DNA from: SIG510 sp045540975 | Lineage (GTDB): Bacteria; Bacillota; Clostridia; Oscillospirales; JAAYXM01 | Assembly: GCA_045540975.1 (NCBI GenBank) | Contig: JAZQIE010000011.1 | Coordinates: 1-5,114, forward strand | DNA: 5,114 nucleotides | Direction of reading: 5' to 3' | In this document: one piece after another, positions 1 to 5,114 of the stretch | Layout: each line of letters starts with the position of its first letter | Position numbering within the stretch: position 1 is the stretch's first letter | Translations under genes and position numbers: made by a program | Notes under the pieces: model-generated | Seen by the model: only the letters and a program-made list of their open reading frames with translations | Told to the model about the DNA's origin: nothing | Database searches by the model: none

Positions 1-9
1 ATTTGTTTT

Positions 10-205
10 TGCTAAATTTTGCAACAAGTTGCAAAGCTAAATTATCCCGCTTCGCTCCATAGCTAAATAACTCCTTTGGAGTAGCTAAATTAAATTCGCT
101 TTAAGCTGCCGAAGGCAATTTAGCGTACGCAGTACATTTAGCTGACCGTAGGTCAATTTAGCTCGCCTTCAGGCGAATTTAGCTGAATTCAACTTTGTTG
201 AATTC
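10..205. repeat. Array of sequence-diverse hairpins separated by a conserved 9-base spacer that inverts midway
   Basis: The spacer AGCTAAATT occurs at 11-18 (first base changed), 35-43, 61-69 (last base A) and 83-91. Its reverse complement AATTTAGCT occurs at 117-124 (last base missing), 136-143 (first base missing), 155-163 and 176-184. Between and beside them lie short inverted repeats: TTGCAA/TTGCAA (19-34), ACTCC-TTT-GGAGT (70-82), GCTT-T-AAGC (98-106), TGCC-GAA-GGCA (107-117), GTAC-GCA-GTAC (125-135), GACC-GTA-GGTC (144-154), CGCC-TTCA-GGCG (164-175), and a 9-bp stem GAATTCAAC with loop TTT (185-205). The stems share no sequence but nearly all are perfect. Segment 44-60 is the exception, with only AT and GC pairs around TTC. 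Periods are about 19-26 bases. No ORF or RBS covers the block, and it is much more AT-rich than the genes. Function is unknown; the left end may continue beyond the window, since 1-9 could be half of another hairpin. Confidence 0.85.
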
Positions 206-221
206 ATTCTACCATAAAGAA

Positions 222-247
222 GCGAGTTTTTCAAAAGAAAAACTCGC
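222..247 (-). terminator. Intrinsic terminator of the symporter gene
   Basis: A perfect 11-bp stem (GCGAGTTTTTC at 222-232, GAAAAACTCGC at 237-247) encloses an AAAA loop, and lies 11 bases past the symporter stop codon. Read on the minus strand it is followed by TTCTTTAT, a weak U-rich tail. On the plus strand the following bases are not U-rich enough, so termination of the minus-strand transcript is the better reading. It also separates the symporter unit from the hairpin array. Confidence 0.8.
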
Positions 248-258
248 ATTCCTTAAAA

Positions 259-1770
259 TTATTTTTCATCAATGGCGTATTTCTGCTCCACCTGTGCCTT
301 GACGGTGTAGCAGGAGAACATTTCGGACACGTGTGCCTCGGAGAATTTCGGGGTGATGAGAGACACTGCGGGTACGAGAATCAAAGACAGAATCATGGAT
401 GCCGCGCCCGCAACGGTGGGAGAAACCCATGCGAAGATGAGGTTTGCCACGTTGATTGCAACACCCGCAAAGAGTGCGACCCAAACCGATGCACGGGTGG
501 TCTTCTTCCAATAGAGACCGAATATGAACGGACCGAGGAAGCAGCCTGCCAAGGTACCCCAGGACAGGGACATGAGCGAGGTGATGAGGTTGGACGGATT
601 GAGCGCGATCACAACAGAGAGAAGGACAAAGAATGCACACAGAACGCGGATGATGACCACCTGCGCTTTGCTCGACATATTCTTAAAGACCGAGCCCTTG
701 AGGAAGTCCAGCGTGAAGGTGGAGCTGGAGGTGATGACAAGGGAGGAGAGTGTGGACATGGATGCGGAGAGCACGAGAATCAGCACCACACCGATAAGAA
801 AATCGGAGAGCGAGGATGCCAGCATGGTGGGAACAATTTCGTCAAAGACCACCTTGCCGTCGGTCGGGGTATAGAACAGTCTGCCAAAGCCACCGAGGAA
901 ATAGCTGCCGCCCGCGATGACGAGTGCAAACGCGGTGGAAATCACGGTGCCTGCCTTGATGGAGCGCTCGCTCTTGATGGTGTAGAACTTATGCACCATC
1001 TGCGGGAGTCCCCAAGTACCAAGGCTGGTGAGGATGACAACACTGATGAGGTCAATGATATTCGGGCCGAAGAACGAGGTGAATGCGCCATTGAGATTCG
1101 GAGCGGTCTCGCACGGAATCCGGGAGAGCGCGTTGAGCGAGTCGGTAAGACCGCCGTTTTGGGAGAGTACCGCGACCACAACCGCCACGATACCGACCAG
1201 CATGATGACACCCTGGAACAAATCGTTGAATGCGGTTGCGACATAGCCGCCGACCACAACGTAAACACCGGTGAGGATTGCGACACCGATGATACACCAG
1301 GTGTAATCAATACCGAAGGAAAGCGCAAACAGCCCCGACAGTCCTTTATAGACCGACGCGGAGTACGGAATCAGGAAGATAAAGATGATAATTGAGGTCA
1401 CGATGCGCAGTGCCTGACTGGAGAAGCGCTTTGCAAAAAAGTCGGGCATGGTGGCGGAATCCAAGTGCTTGGTCATGATACGGGTACGGCGACCCAGAAT
1501 CATCCAAGCCATCAGGCTTCCGATAAATGCGTTTCCGAGACCGATCCAGGTAGCGGAGACACCGAAATTCCAACCAAACTGACCTGCATAGCCGACAAAG
1601 ACAACCGCAGAGAAATAAGAGGTACCGTAGGCAAAGGCAGTGAGCCACGGGCCGACGTTACGGCCGCCGAGGACAAAGTCTGAGACTCCGGAAGAGCGCT
1701 TGCGACACACCAAAGCGATGGCAACTGTTACCGCAATGAACAGCACAAGCATTGAAATTTTTGCGAACAT
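259..1770 (-). CDS. Sodium:solute symporter (SSF family), T-box controlled, candidate tyrosine or other amino-acid importer
   Basis: A 503-residue inner-membrane transporter, the normal length for the SSF (PutP/COG0591) family of Na+-coupled importers. It is almost entirely hydrophobic helices, about 13 by eye. Family marks seen: DFVLGGRNVGPW (31-42) after the first helix, the GGYVATAFNDLFQG signature (174-187), GTWGLPQMVHKFY (251-263), and MSTLSS (338-343), whose Ser339-Thr340 sit where the sodium-site Ser/Thr of PutP is expected. The start at 1770 is chosen because AAGGTGG lies 7 bases upstream; an in-frame ATG at 1884 would add 38 hydrophilic residues translated from the T-box and its terminator. 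The gene stands alone between that leader and a terminator. SSF members carry proline, pantothenate, sugars and more, so sequence alone does not give the substrate. The T-box points to an amino acid, and its UAC specifier to tyrosine; that is inference. Family call is near certain. Confidence 0.93.
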   Translation of the reverse strand: MFAKISMLVLFIAVTVAIALVCRKRSSGVSDFVLGGRNVGPWLTAFAYGTSYFSAVVFVGYAGQFGWNFGVSATWIGLGNAFIGSLMAWMILGRRTRIMTKHLDSATMPDFFAKRFSSQALRIVTSIIIFIFLIPYSASVYKGLSGLFALSFGIDYTWCIIGVAILTGVYVVVGGYVATAFNDLFQGVIMLVGIVAVVVAVLSQNGGLTDSLNALSRIPCETAPNLNGAFTSFFGPNIIDLISVVILTSLGTWGLPQMVHKFYTIKSERSIKAGTVISTAFALVIAGGSYFLGGFGRLFYTPTDGKVVFDEIVPTMLASSLSDFLIGVVLILVLSASMSTLSSLVITSSSTFTLDFLKGSVFKNMSSKAQVVIIRVLCAFFVLLSVVIALNPSNLITSLMSLSWGTLAGCFLGPFIFGLYWKKTTRASVWVALFAGVAINVANLIFAWVSPTVAGAASMILSLILVPAVSLITPKFSEAHVSEMFSCYTVKAQVEQKYAIDEK

Positions 1771-1777
1771 ATCTGTT

Positions 1778-1784
1778 CCACCTT
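1778..1784 (-). promoter_or_regulatory. Ribosome binding site that fixes the symporter start
   Basis: AAGGTGG, one mismatch from the AGGAGG core, lies 7 bases before the ATG at 1770 and downstream of the T-box terminator. It is therefore present only on read-through transcripts. It decides the start against the in-frame ATG at 1884, which has no such site in front and lies within the leader stem III. Confidence 0.8.
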
Positions 1785-1804
1785 TCTTTTCGGGCGATGC
1801 ACAT

Positions 1805-1842
1805 AAAAATACCCCGCCCCTCGTTTTTTTAACAGAGGGCGG
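1805..1842 (-). terminator. Regulated intrinsic terminator of the T-box leader
   Basis: CCGCCCTC (1842-1835) pairs with GAGGGGCGG (1822-1814) with one bulged G, around an A-rich loop, and is followed by GGTATTTTTA. The 5' arm is exactly the segment that completes the antiterminator (CCGC plus CCTC), so the two folds exclude each other. With charged tRNA this hairpin forms and stops transcription before the symporter; uncharged tRNA bound to the TGGT bulge favours the antiterminator and read-through. Confidence 0.9.
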
Positions 1843-2083
1843 AGAATCTGCATTCCCGCGGTACCACCTCAGTTTCGCCTGCATCTCACGGTGCAGACCT
1901 CGACCGGTACAAGCATACCGACGCGCGATAACGGGCGCACCCGTTGCAGCCTACTCGGAAAGCTCCCTTTCGGTGCACGGTTCACGGAGGTATTCGGGCA
2001 CATTCGTCTGCGGTCTTGCACCAACCGACCGTTCTCTGAAGACGGGGCACGCACCTTACTCGTTCCGATCATCACTTTTATTA
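1805..2083 (-). promoter_or_regulatory. T-box riboswitch (tRNA-sensing leader), probable tRNA-Tyr specificity
   Basis: The leader senses uncharged tRNA and controls transcription of the symporter. Stem I: the loop-E strand AGTA (2060-2057) faces GAA (1995-1993); above it GGTGCGT can pair with ATGTGCC, then CGTCT with AGACG, then the CAGAGA bulge (2038-2033) and CGGTC/GACCG closing the loop GGTTGGTGCAA. Below the loop CGGA pairs with TCCG. The triplet just after GAA is TAC (1992-1990), read as a Tyr specifier; ACC (Thr), one base on, is the alternative. Further hairpins are GAAAG/CTTTC, AACGGG/CCCGTT, CGGTA/TACCG and stem III GTCTGCA/TGCAGGC (1898-1877). The antiterminator is complete: GAGG (1870-1867), bulge TGGTACC (1866-1860), GCGG (1859-1856), then CCGC (1842-1839) and CCTC (1838-1835). 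The UGGU in the bulge pairs with ACCA, so the tRNA discriminator base must be A, as in tRNA-Tyr. The 5' end is estimated from the promoter. T-box identity is near certain; the amino acid is a moderate call. Confidence 0.93.
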
Positions 2084-2089
2084 CCAAAT

Positions 2090-2118
2090 ATGATACCACG
2101 GTTTGTTTCACTTGTAAA
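2090..2118 (-). promoter_or_regulatory. Sigma-A type promoter of the T-box/symporter unit
   Basis: TTTACA (2118-2113) and TATCAT (2095-2090) are separated by exactly 17 bases, one mismatch each from the TTGACA and TATAAT consensus. A start point near 2083-2081 would place the T-box stem I at the 5' end of the transcript, as expected. It lies between the protease terminator and the leader, so the symporter has its own transcription start. Confidence 0.75.
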
Positions 2119-2136
2119 GAGATTTTTACAAAAAAA

Positions 2137-2164
2137 TTTCACTCCGAGAGGACTCGGAGTGAAA
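2137..2164 (-). terminator. Strong intrinsic terminator after the protease gene
   Basis: A perfect 12-bp stem (TTTCACTCCGAG at 2137-2148, CTCGGAGTGAAA at 2153-2164) has a 4-base loop. On the minus strand it runs straight into seven or more U residues. It begins 6 bases after the protease stop codon and insulates the regulator-kinase-protease operon from the following T-box unit. Confidence 0.93.
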
Positions 2165-2170
2165 GACTGT

Positions 2171-3529
2171 TTAGTTGCGCATTGCGGTATTGTTCATTTC
2201 CGCTTCGTCCATCAGCTGCACCTTGATGTCGCGGGTCTCTCCGCTTCGGTATACCGAAAGAGTGATGGTATCGCCCGCGATGTGTTCATCGCGCACCTTC
2301 TGGATATCGCCCAGACTGGTCACGGGCTGACCCTCCGCCTTCACGATGATGTCGCCGCGCGAAATGCCCTTGTGGTACGCATCCGAGCGCGGGTCAACCG
2401 AGTCGACATAGAGTCCTGCCGGCACACCGAAGTACGATGCGGTGCGTTCATCCAAAATCTCGCCCGAGATACCGATGCTGGGGCGACCCTTGATATAGCC
2501 GCGCGAGATGAGTTCGTCCACAATGGGCTTGACCGTATTCATCGGGATGGCAAAGCCGAGACCCTCATAATACGAGATGCCGATTTTGATGGTGTTGATC
2601 CCCACCACCTGACCGTAAGCATTGACCAGCGGACCGCCCGAGTTTCCCGGGTTGATGGACGCGTCGGTCTGGATTAAGGTCATGGGCTGGTTTTCCACAA
2701 TCACGTCACGGTTGATTGCGGAGATGATGCCGCTTGTCACCGTGTTTTGGAGTTGAAGCCCTGCGGGGTTTCCGATTGCGACCGCAAGGTCGCCCTGCTC
2801 GAGGCTGTCCGAATCACCGAAGGTTGCGGCGGGAAGACCCTTTGCCTCCACCTTTAAGACCGCAAGGTCGGTTCTCGCATCCACACCGATAATACGTGCG
2901 CCGTACTCGGTGCCGTCATCCAAAATGACCGAGACCGAATCCGAGTTTTCAATGACATGGTTGTTGGTAATGATATACCCGTCCTCGCTCAAAATGATGC
3001 CGCTTCCCACCGAGCCGGAGGACGAGGAAAACGGGCTCGAGGAAATCACATTTGCCACAACGCCGACCACCGACGGGCGGACTTTTTTCGAAATCTGCTT
3101 GACGCTCAAAGTACCGTCCGGATTTGCCTCCGCGTCCGGCACAAACGGGGTCTTCTGAATGGTGACGTGCTCTTCAACCTTGAGTTCGGGTTTTCCGTCA
3201 AGGCTTGGGCGCGCGCCGGTCACAAGCCACACCACGGTACCCACCACCGCAAAAAGCAGGAGCAGGTATGCCGCGACCGAGACCAAAACAATGGTCCAGA
3301 TTTTGCGGCGGCGTTTGCGGCTTTTCTGCTCGGACATCTGCACACGGCGGTAAATCTCCGCGTGCGGCGACTCCTCTGCCGCGGCTTCCACAAAGGTTTC
3401 CTCCTCAAAGTCTTCGTCTAAAACTTCAATATCAAATTCCGGAATTGCTTCTTCCATCGGAGTTTCCTCGATCGGGGTTTCCTCGATCGGAGTTTCCTCT
3501 TCCGGGATACGGTTTAATTCATCACTCAT
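2171..3529 (-). CDS. htrA: Membrane-anchored HtrA/DegP-family serine protease with PDZ domain
   Basis: A 452-residue surface protease/chaperone that degrades misfolded or mis-secreted proteins outside the membrane. In order: an acidic cytoplasmic N-terminus (1-68) with repeated ETPIE units, a basic KSRKRRRK stop-transfer stretch (69-76), one membrane helix (about 77-104), a linker, a trypsin-like domain (about 140-340) and a PDZ domain (about 350-440). The catalytic triad is intact: His191 in TNNHV, Asp221 in RTDLAVL, Ser297 in GNSGGPL. GLGFAIP follows at 324-330, as in the family. A Ser-rich segment, SSSPFSSSSGS (163-173), sits just before the first protease strands. Length and one-helix anchor match Bacillus/Clostridia HtrA rather than the periplasmic two-PDZ DegP. 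It lies 21 bases after the kinase stop and ends in its own terminator, so it is probably the last gene of the two-component operon and possibly a target of it. Start supported by a perfect AGGAGG. Confidence 0.96.
   Translation of the reverse strand: MSDELNRIPEEETPIEETPIEETPMEEAIPEFDIEVLDEDFEEETFVEAAAEESPHAEIYRRVQMSEQKSRKRRRKIWTIVLVSVAAYLLLLFAVVGTVVWLVTGARPSLDGKPELKVEEHVTIQKTPFVPDAEANPDGTLSVKQISKKVRPSVVGVVANVISSSPFSSSSGSVGSGIILSEDGYIITNNHVIENSDSVSVILDDGTEYGARIIGVDARTDLAVLKVEAKGLPAATFGDSDSLEQGDLAVAIGNPAGLQLQNTVTSGIISAINRDVIVENQPMTLIQTDASINPGNSGGPLVNAYGQVVGINTIKIGISYYEGLGFAIPMNTVKPIVDELISRGYIKGRPSIGISGEILDERTASYFGVPAGLYVDSVDPRSDAYHKGISRGDIIVKAEGQPVTSLGDIQKVRDEHIAGDTITLSVYRSGETRDIKVQLMDEAEMNNTAMRN
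3451..3495 (-). repeat. Three 15-bp tandem repeats inside the protease N-terminus
   Basis: Three head-to-tail 15-base units, with a few substitutions (plus-strand core ATCGGAGTTTCCTCG), are in frame and encode E-E-T-P-I/M repeats at residues 15-27 of the protease. Because the unit is a multiple of three, changes in copy number would lengthen or shorten the acidic cytoplasmic tail without a frameshift. Confidence 0.85.
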
Positions 3530-3536
3530 GGTAAAT

Positions 3537-3542
3537 CCTCCT
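3537..3542 (-). promoter_or_regulatory. Consensus ribosome binding site of htrA
   Basis: A perfect AGGAGG lies 7 bases before the ATG at 3529, within the 21-base gap after the kinase stop codon. The gap leaves no room for a separate promoter except inside the kinase gene, which supports co-transcription. Confidence 0.9.
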
Positions 3543-3550
3543 GCTCATTT

Positions 3551-4966
3551 CTATGCGCGACCGAGCGGAATACGGAAGGTGAAGGTGGTCTTCCCGTTTT
3601 CACTCGTCACGTCCACATCGCCCTTATGTTGGTTGACGATGGTTTTTACAATATAAAGCCCAAGTCCCAAGCCCGAGGTTTCGCTGCGCGAACGGTCGGT
3701 CTTATGGAATCGGTCAAACAAATACGGAAGTTCTTCGGGTGGGATGGTTGTGCCGAGATTGGTCACCGCGCATTCCGCATCGCGCCCGCGCGCGGTCACG
3801 GTAAGCGAAATCACGCGCTCGTTGTCCGAGAACTTGACCGCGTTATCCACCAGATTATACACCACCTGATAGAGCGCATCCTCATTTCCGAAGAGAGGAA
3901 GCGCTTCCTCGGGAAGCTTGACATCCAGCATCAGCGACTTTTCCTCCAGCCGCGGCTCAAAGGCAAGCACCGCGCGGCGTACCACCTCACACAGGTCAAA
4001 TGACGCGCCGTCTTTTTCAAGGTCAAACGCCTGCATCCGTGTGATATCGAGCATCCCGCTCACAAGGCGTGACAGCCGCCGCACCTCGCTTGACACAATG
4101 CCCAGATAATGCTCCTGCATTTCGGGTGGGATGGTGCCGTCCAAAATCCCGTCCACAAAGCCCGAGATACTCGTCATGGGAGAGCGAAGCTCGTGCGACA
4201 CATTCGCCACAAAGCTGCTGCGCAGCTCCTCGGATTTCTCAATCGAGTCCGCCATATTGTTAAACGCCACGGTGAGTTCACCGATTTCGTCATGTGTGGT
4301 GACCGGGACACGCGTGGTATACTCCCCGCGCGCAAACTCGCGCGCCGCACTCGCCATGCGCTTGACGGGTCGGGTGAGGGTACGCGAAATAAAATATGCC
4401 AGAATCGCGATAAAGAGAACGATGAGAATCATCCAAAAATAGAAGGTACTCTGAATCTCACCCACGATTCGGGTGATAAACTCCACCGACGAGGTGACCA
4501 GCACAAAGCCTGCCACATCTCCGTTTGGTCGGCGGAACACCTCACCCACGGTGAAATTTGTGCCGCGGTAGAGTCCGCCAAGGTCACCCACCCCGCGGTA
4601 TGTTCCGTTTGCGAGGAGCTCCGACCGTACTTCGTCATCCACCATTGCGCCGAGATACGCGCCGCGGCTTTCGTCCGAGGAGACGAGGATCTGTCCGTCC
4701 CGCGCGCACACCAAAATATGATTGCGCCCGTCCTCGGTCAGGTGCTCCAGCATGAAGCGGTAGTTTCGCTCCTGAATGTAATTGTAGTCTCCCATCAGCT
4801 CGGTGGTCATATTCCCCACCTGCCGCGCGGTTCGTGTCATGCTCTGCTCTCGTTCCAGAAGCACGGTGTTTCGCAGCTGCGGAAAAATACCGCCGCTTAA
4901 AATCACCATGCCGAGGACCACCATGGCGGCGGTGAACACGAACAGCTTCCCCATCAGACTTTTCAT
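3551..4966 (-). CDS. Sensor histidine kinase with extracellular sensor, HAMP, HisKA and HATPase domains
   Basis: A 471-residue membrane kinase that would autophosphorylate on histidine and pass the phosphate to the regulator encoded just upstream. In order: membrane helix 1 (about 7-28), an extracellular region of about 145 residues (29-172) resembling a single Cache/PDC-type sensor (ILVCARDGQILVSSDES, 84-100), helix 2 (about 173-195), HAMP (about 195-245), HisKA with H-box VSHELRSPMTSI (His258), and HATPase with N-box NLVDNAVKFS (371-380), F-box FDRFHK and G2 GLGLGLYIV (432-440). The G1 box reads NLGTTI (403-408), not the usual DxGxGI, so its adenine-binding Asp is replaced by Asn. The start codon overlaps the regulator stop as ATGA, with GAGG 7 bases upstream. 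By neighbourhood it probably senses envelope or secretion stress, as CssS does in B. subtilis, but the signal cannot be read from sequence and orthology is not claimed. Confidence 0.95.
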   Translation of the reverse strand: MKSLMGKLFVFTAAMVVLGMVILSGGIFPQLRNTVLLEREQSMTRTARQVGNMTTELMGDYNYIQERNYRFMLEHLTEDGRNHILVCARDGQILVSSDESRGAYLGAMVDDEVRSELLANGTYRGVGDLGGLYRGTNFTVGEVFRRPNGDVAGFVLVTSSVEFITRIVGEIQSTFYFWMILIVLFIAILAYFISRTLTRPVKRMASAAREFARGEYTTRVPVTTHDEIGELTVAFNNMADSIEKSEELRSSFVANVSHELRSPMTSISGFVDGILDGTIPPEMQEHYLGIVSSEVRRLSRLVSGMLDITRMQAFDLEKDGASFDLCEVVRRAVLAFEPRLEEKSLMLDVKLPEEALPLFGNEDALYQVVYNLVDNAVKFSDNERVISLTVTARGRDAECAVTNLGTTIPPEELPYLFDRFHKTDRSRSETSGLGLGLYIVKTIVNQHKGDVDVTSENGKTTFTFRIPLGRA

Positions 4967-5114
4967 GCGAGAACCTCAAACATATAGCCCTTGCTCCACA
5001 CCGTCTTGACCTGCCATTTCTCGCTCACGCCTTCGATTTTCTCGCGCAGGCGCTTGACATGGACATCCACGGTTCGGGAGTCACCAAAATAGTCAAAACC
5101 CCAAACCTCGTCCA
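4963..5114 (-). CDS. OmpR/PhoB-family response regulator, C-terminal end only (partial)
   Basis: The last 49 codons plus TGA of a gene whose start lies beyond the right edge. The readable end runs from DEVWGFDYFGD to GYMFEVLA. It contains the classic winged-helix pattern: DSRTVDVHVKRLREKIE, which is the DNA-recognition helix and its flank, then WQVKTVWSKGYMFE, the beta-hairpin wing. The receiver domain is not in the window. The stop codon overlaps the kinase start by ATGA (4963-4966), so the two are translationally coupled and form a cognate pair. The DNA site it binds cannot be seen because the operon promoter is outside the window. The fragment is too short for a default ORF length cut-off but its family is unmistakable. 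Confidence 0.95.
   Translation of the reverse strand, partial: DEVWGFDYFGDSRTVDVHVKRLREKIEGVSEKWQVKTVWSKGYMFEVLA

Noticed and set aside
10..205. CRISPR array
   Set aside because: The constant parts are only 9 bases, the variable parts are 11-21 bases and self-complementary, the orientation switches, and no cas gene is present.
185..205. Integron attC-like site (GTTGAAT arm)
   Set aside because: It lacks the R/L box architecture and unpaired extrahelical bases of attC, and it is one perfect hairpin within the array.
331..1395. Long plus-strand open frame (354 codons) opposite the symporter
   Set aside because: Its product is very rich in charged residues with no recognisable domain, and it is the antisense of membrane-helix codons in a clear SSF gene. 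No RBS stands out.
1995..2004. Alternative T-box specifiers TGT (Cys, after the first GAA) or CCC (Pro, before the second GAA)
   Set aside because: Either would break the GGTGCGT/ATGTGCC helix that brings AGTA opposite the second GAA, and tRNA-Cys commonly has discriminator U, which does not fit the UGGU bulge.
1640..2677. Plus-strand open frame of 345 codons across the T-box and the end of htrA
   Set aside because: It crosses a promoter, a riboswitch, two terminators and part of a conserved protease gene, all on the other strand. It is a shadow frame.
4109..4900. Plus-strand open frame of 263 codons opposite the kinase
   Set aside because: It is the antisense of conserved kinase domains, with no domain or RBS of its own.

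Overview
The window looks like chromosomal DNA from a Gram-positive member of the Bacillota, most likely a gut-type Clostridia. The clues are a T-box riboswitch, a strong AGGAGG ribosome binding site, compact intrinsic terminators with U-tracts, a membrane-anchored HtrA protease with a cytoplasmic acidic N-terminus, and an OmpR-type regulator/kinase pair. Coding DNA is moderately GC-rich and the first ~260 bases are clearly AT-rich. No lineage marker is present, so the taxonomic call is inference.

Every gene lies on the minus strand, so transcription runs from the right edge to the left. (1) From 5114 down to 2171 is one tight cluster: the C-terminal end of an OmpR/PhoB-family response regulator (cut by the window edge), a sensor histidine kinase overlapping it by ATGA, and a membrane-bound HtrA-family serine protease 21 bases further on. 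The cluster ends in a 12-bp perfect-stem terminator at 2137-2164. Together they look like an envelope-stress or secretion quality-control module, comparable in logic to CssRS/HtrA of Bacillus subtilis.

(2) From about 2118 to 259 is a separate transcription unit: a TTTACA-17-TATCAT promoter, a ~280-nt T-box riboswitch with a fully readable antiterminator/terminator switch, and a single sodium:solute symporter gene. The T-box means the transporter is switched on when a particular uncharged tRNA accumulates. The specifier loop is best read as UAC (tyrosine), and the UGGU acceptor-binding bulge requires a tRNA with discriminator base A, which agrees with tRNA-Tyr. The symporter is therefore a candidate tyrosine importer. 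Its start is M at 1770, not the longer in-frame ATG at 1884, which lies inside the riboswitch. A terminator follows at 222-247.

(3) Bases 1-205 hold no gene but an unusual non-coding array: short hairpins of different sequence, each separated by a conserved 9-base spacer (AGCTAAATT). The spacer flips orientation midway, giving four copies one way and four the other, so the whole block can also fold as one nested, many-armed structure. This is the part of the window least explained by known feature types.
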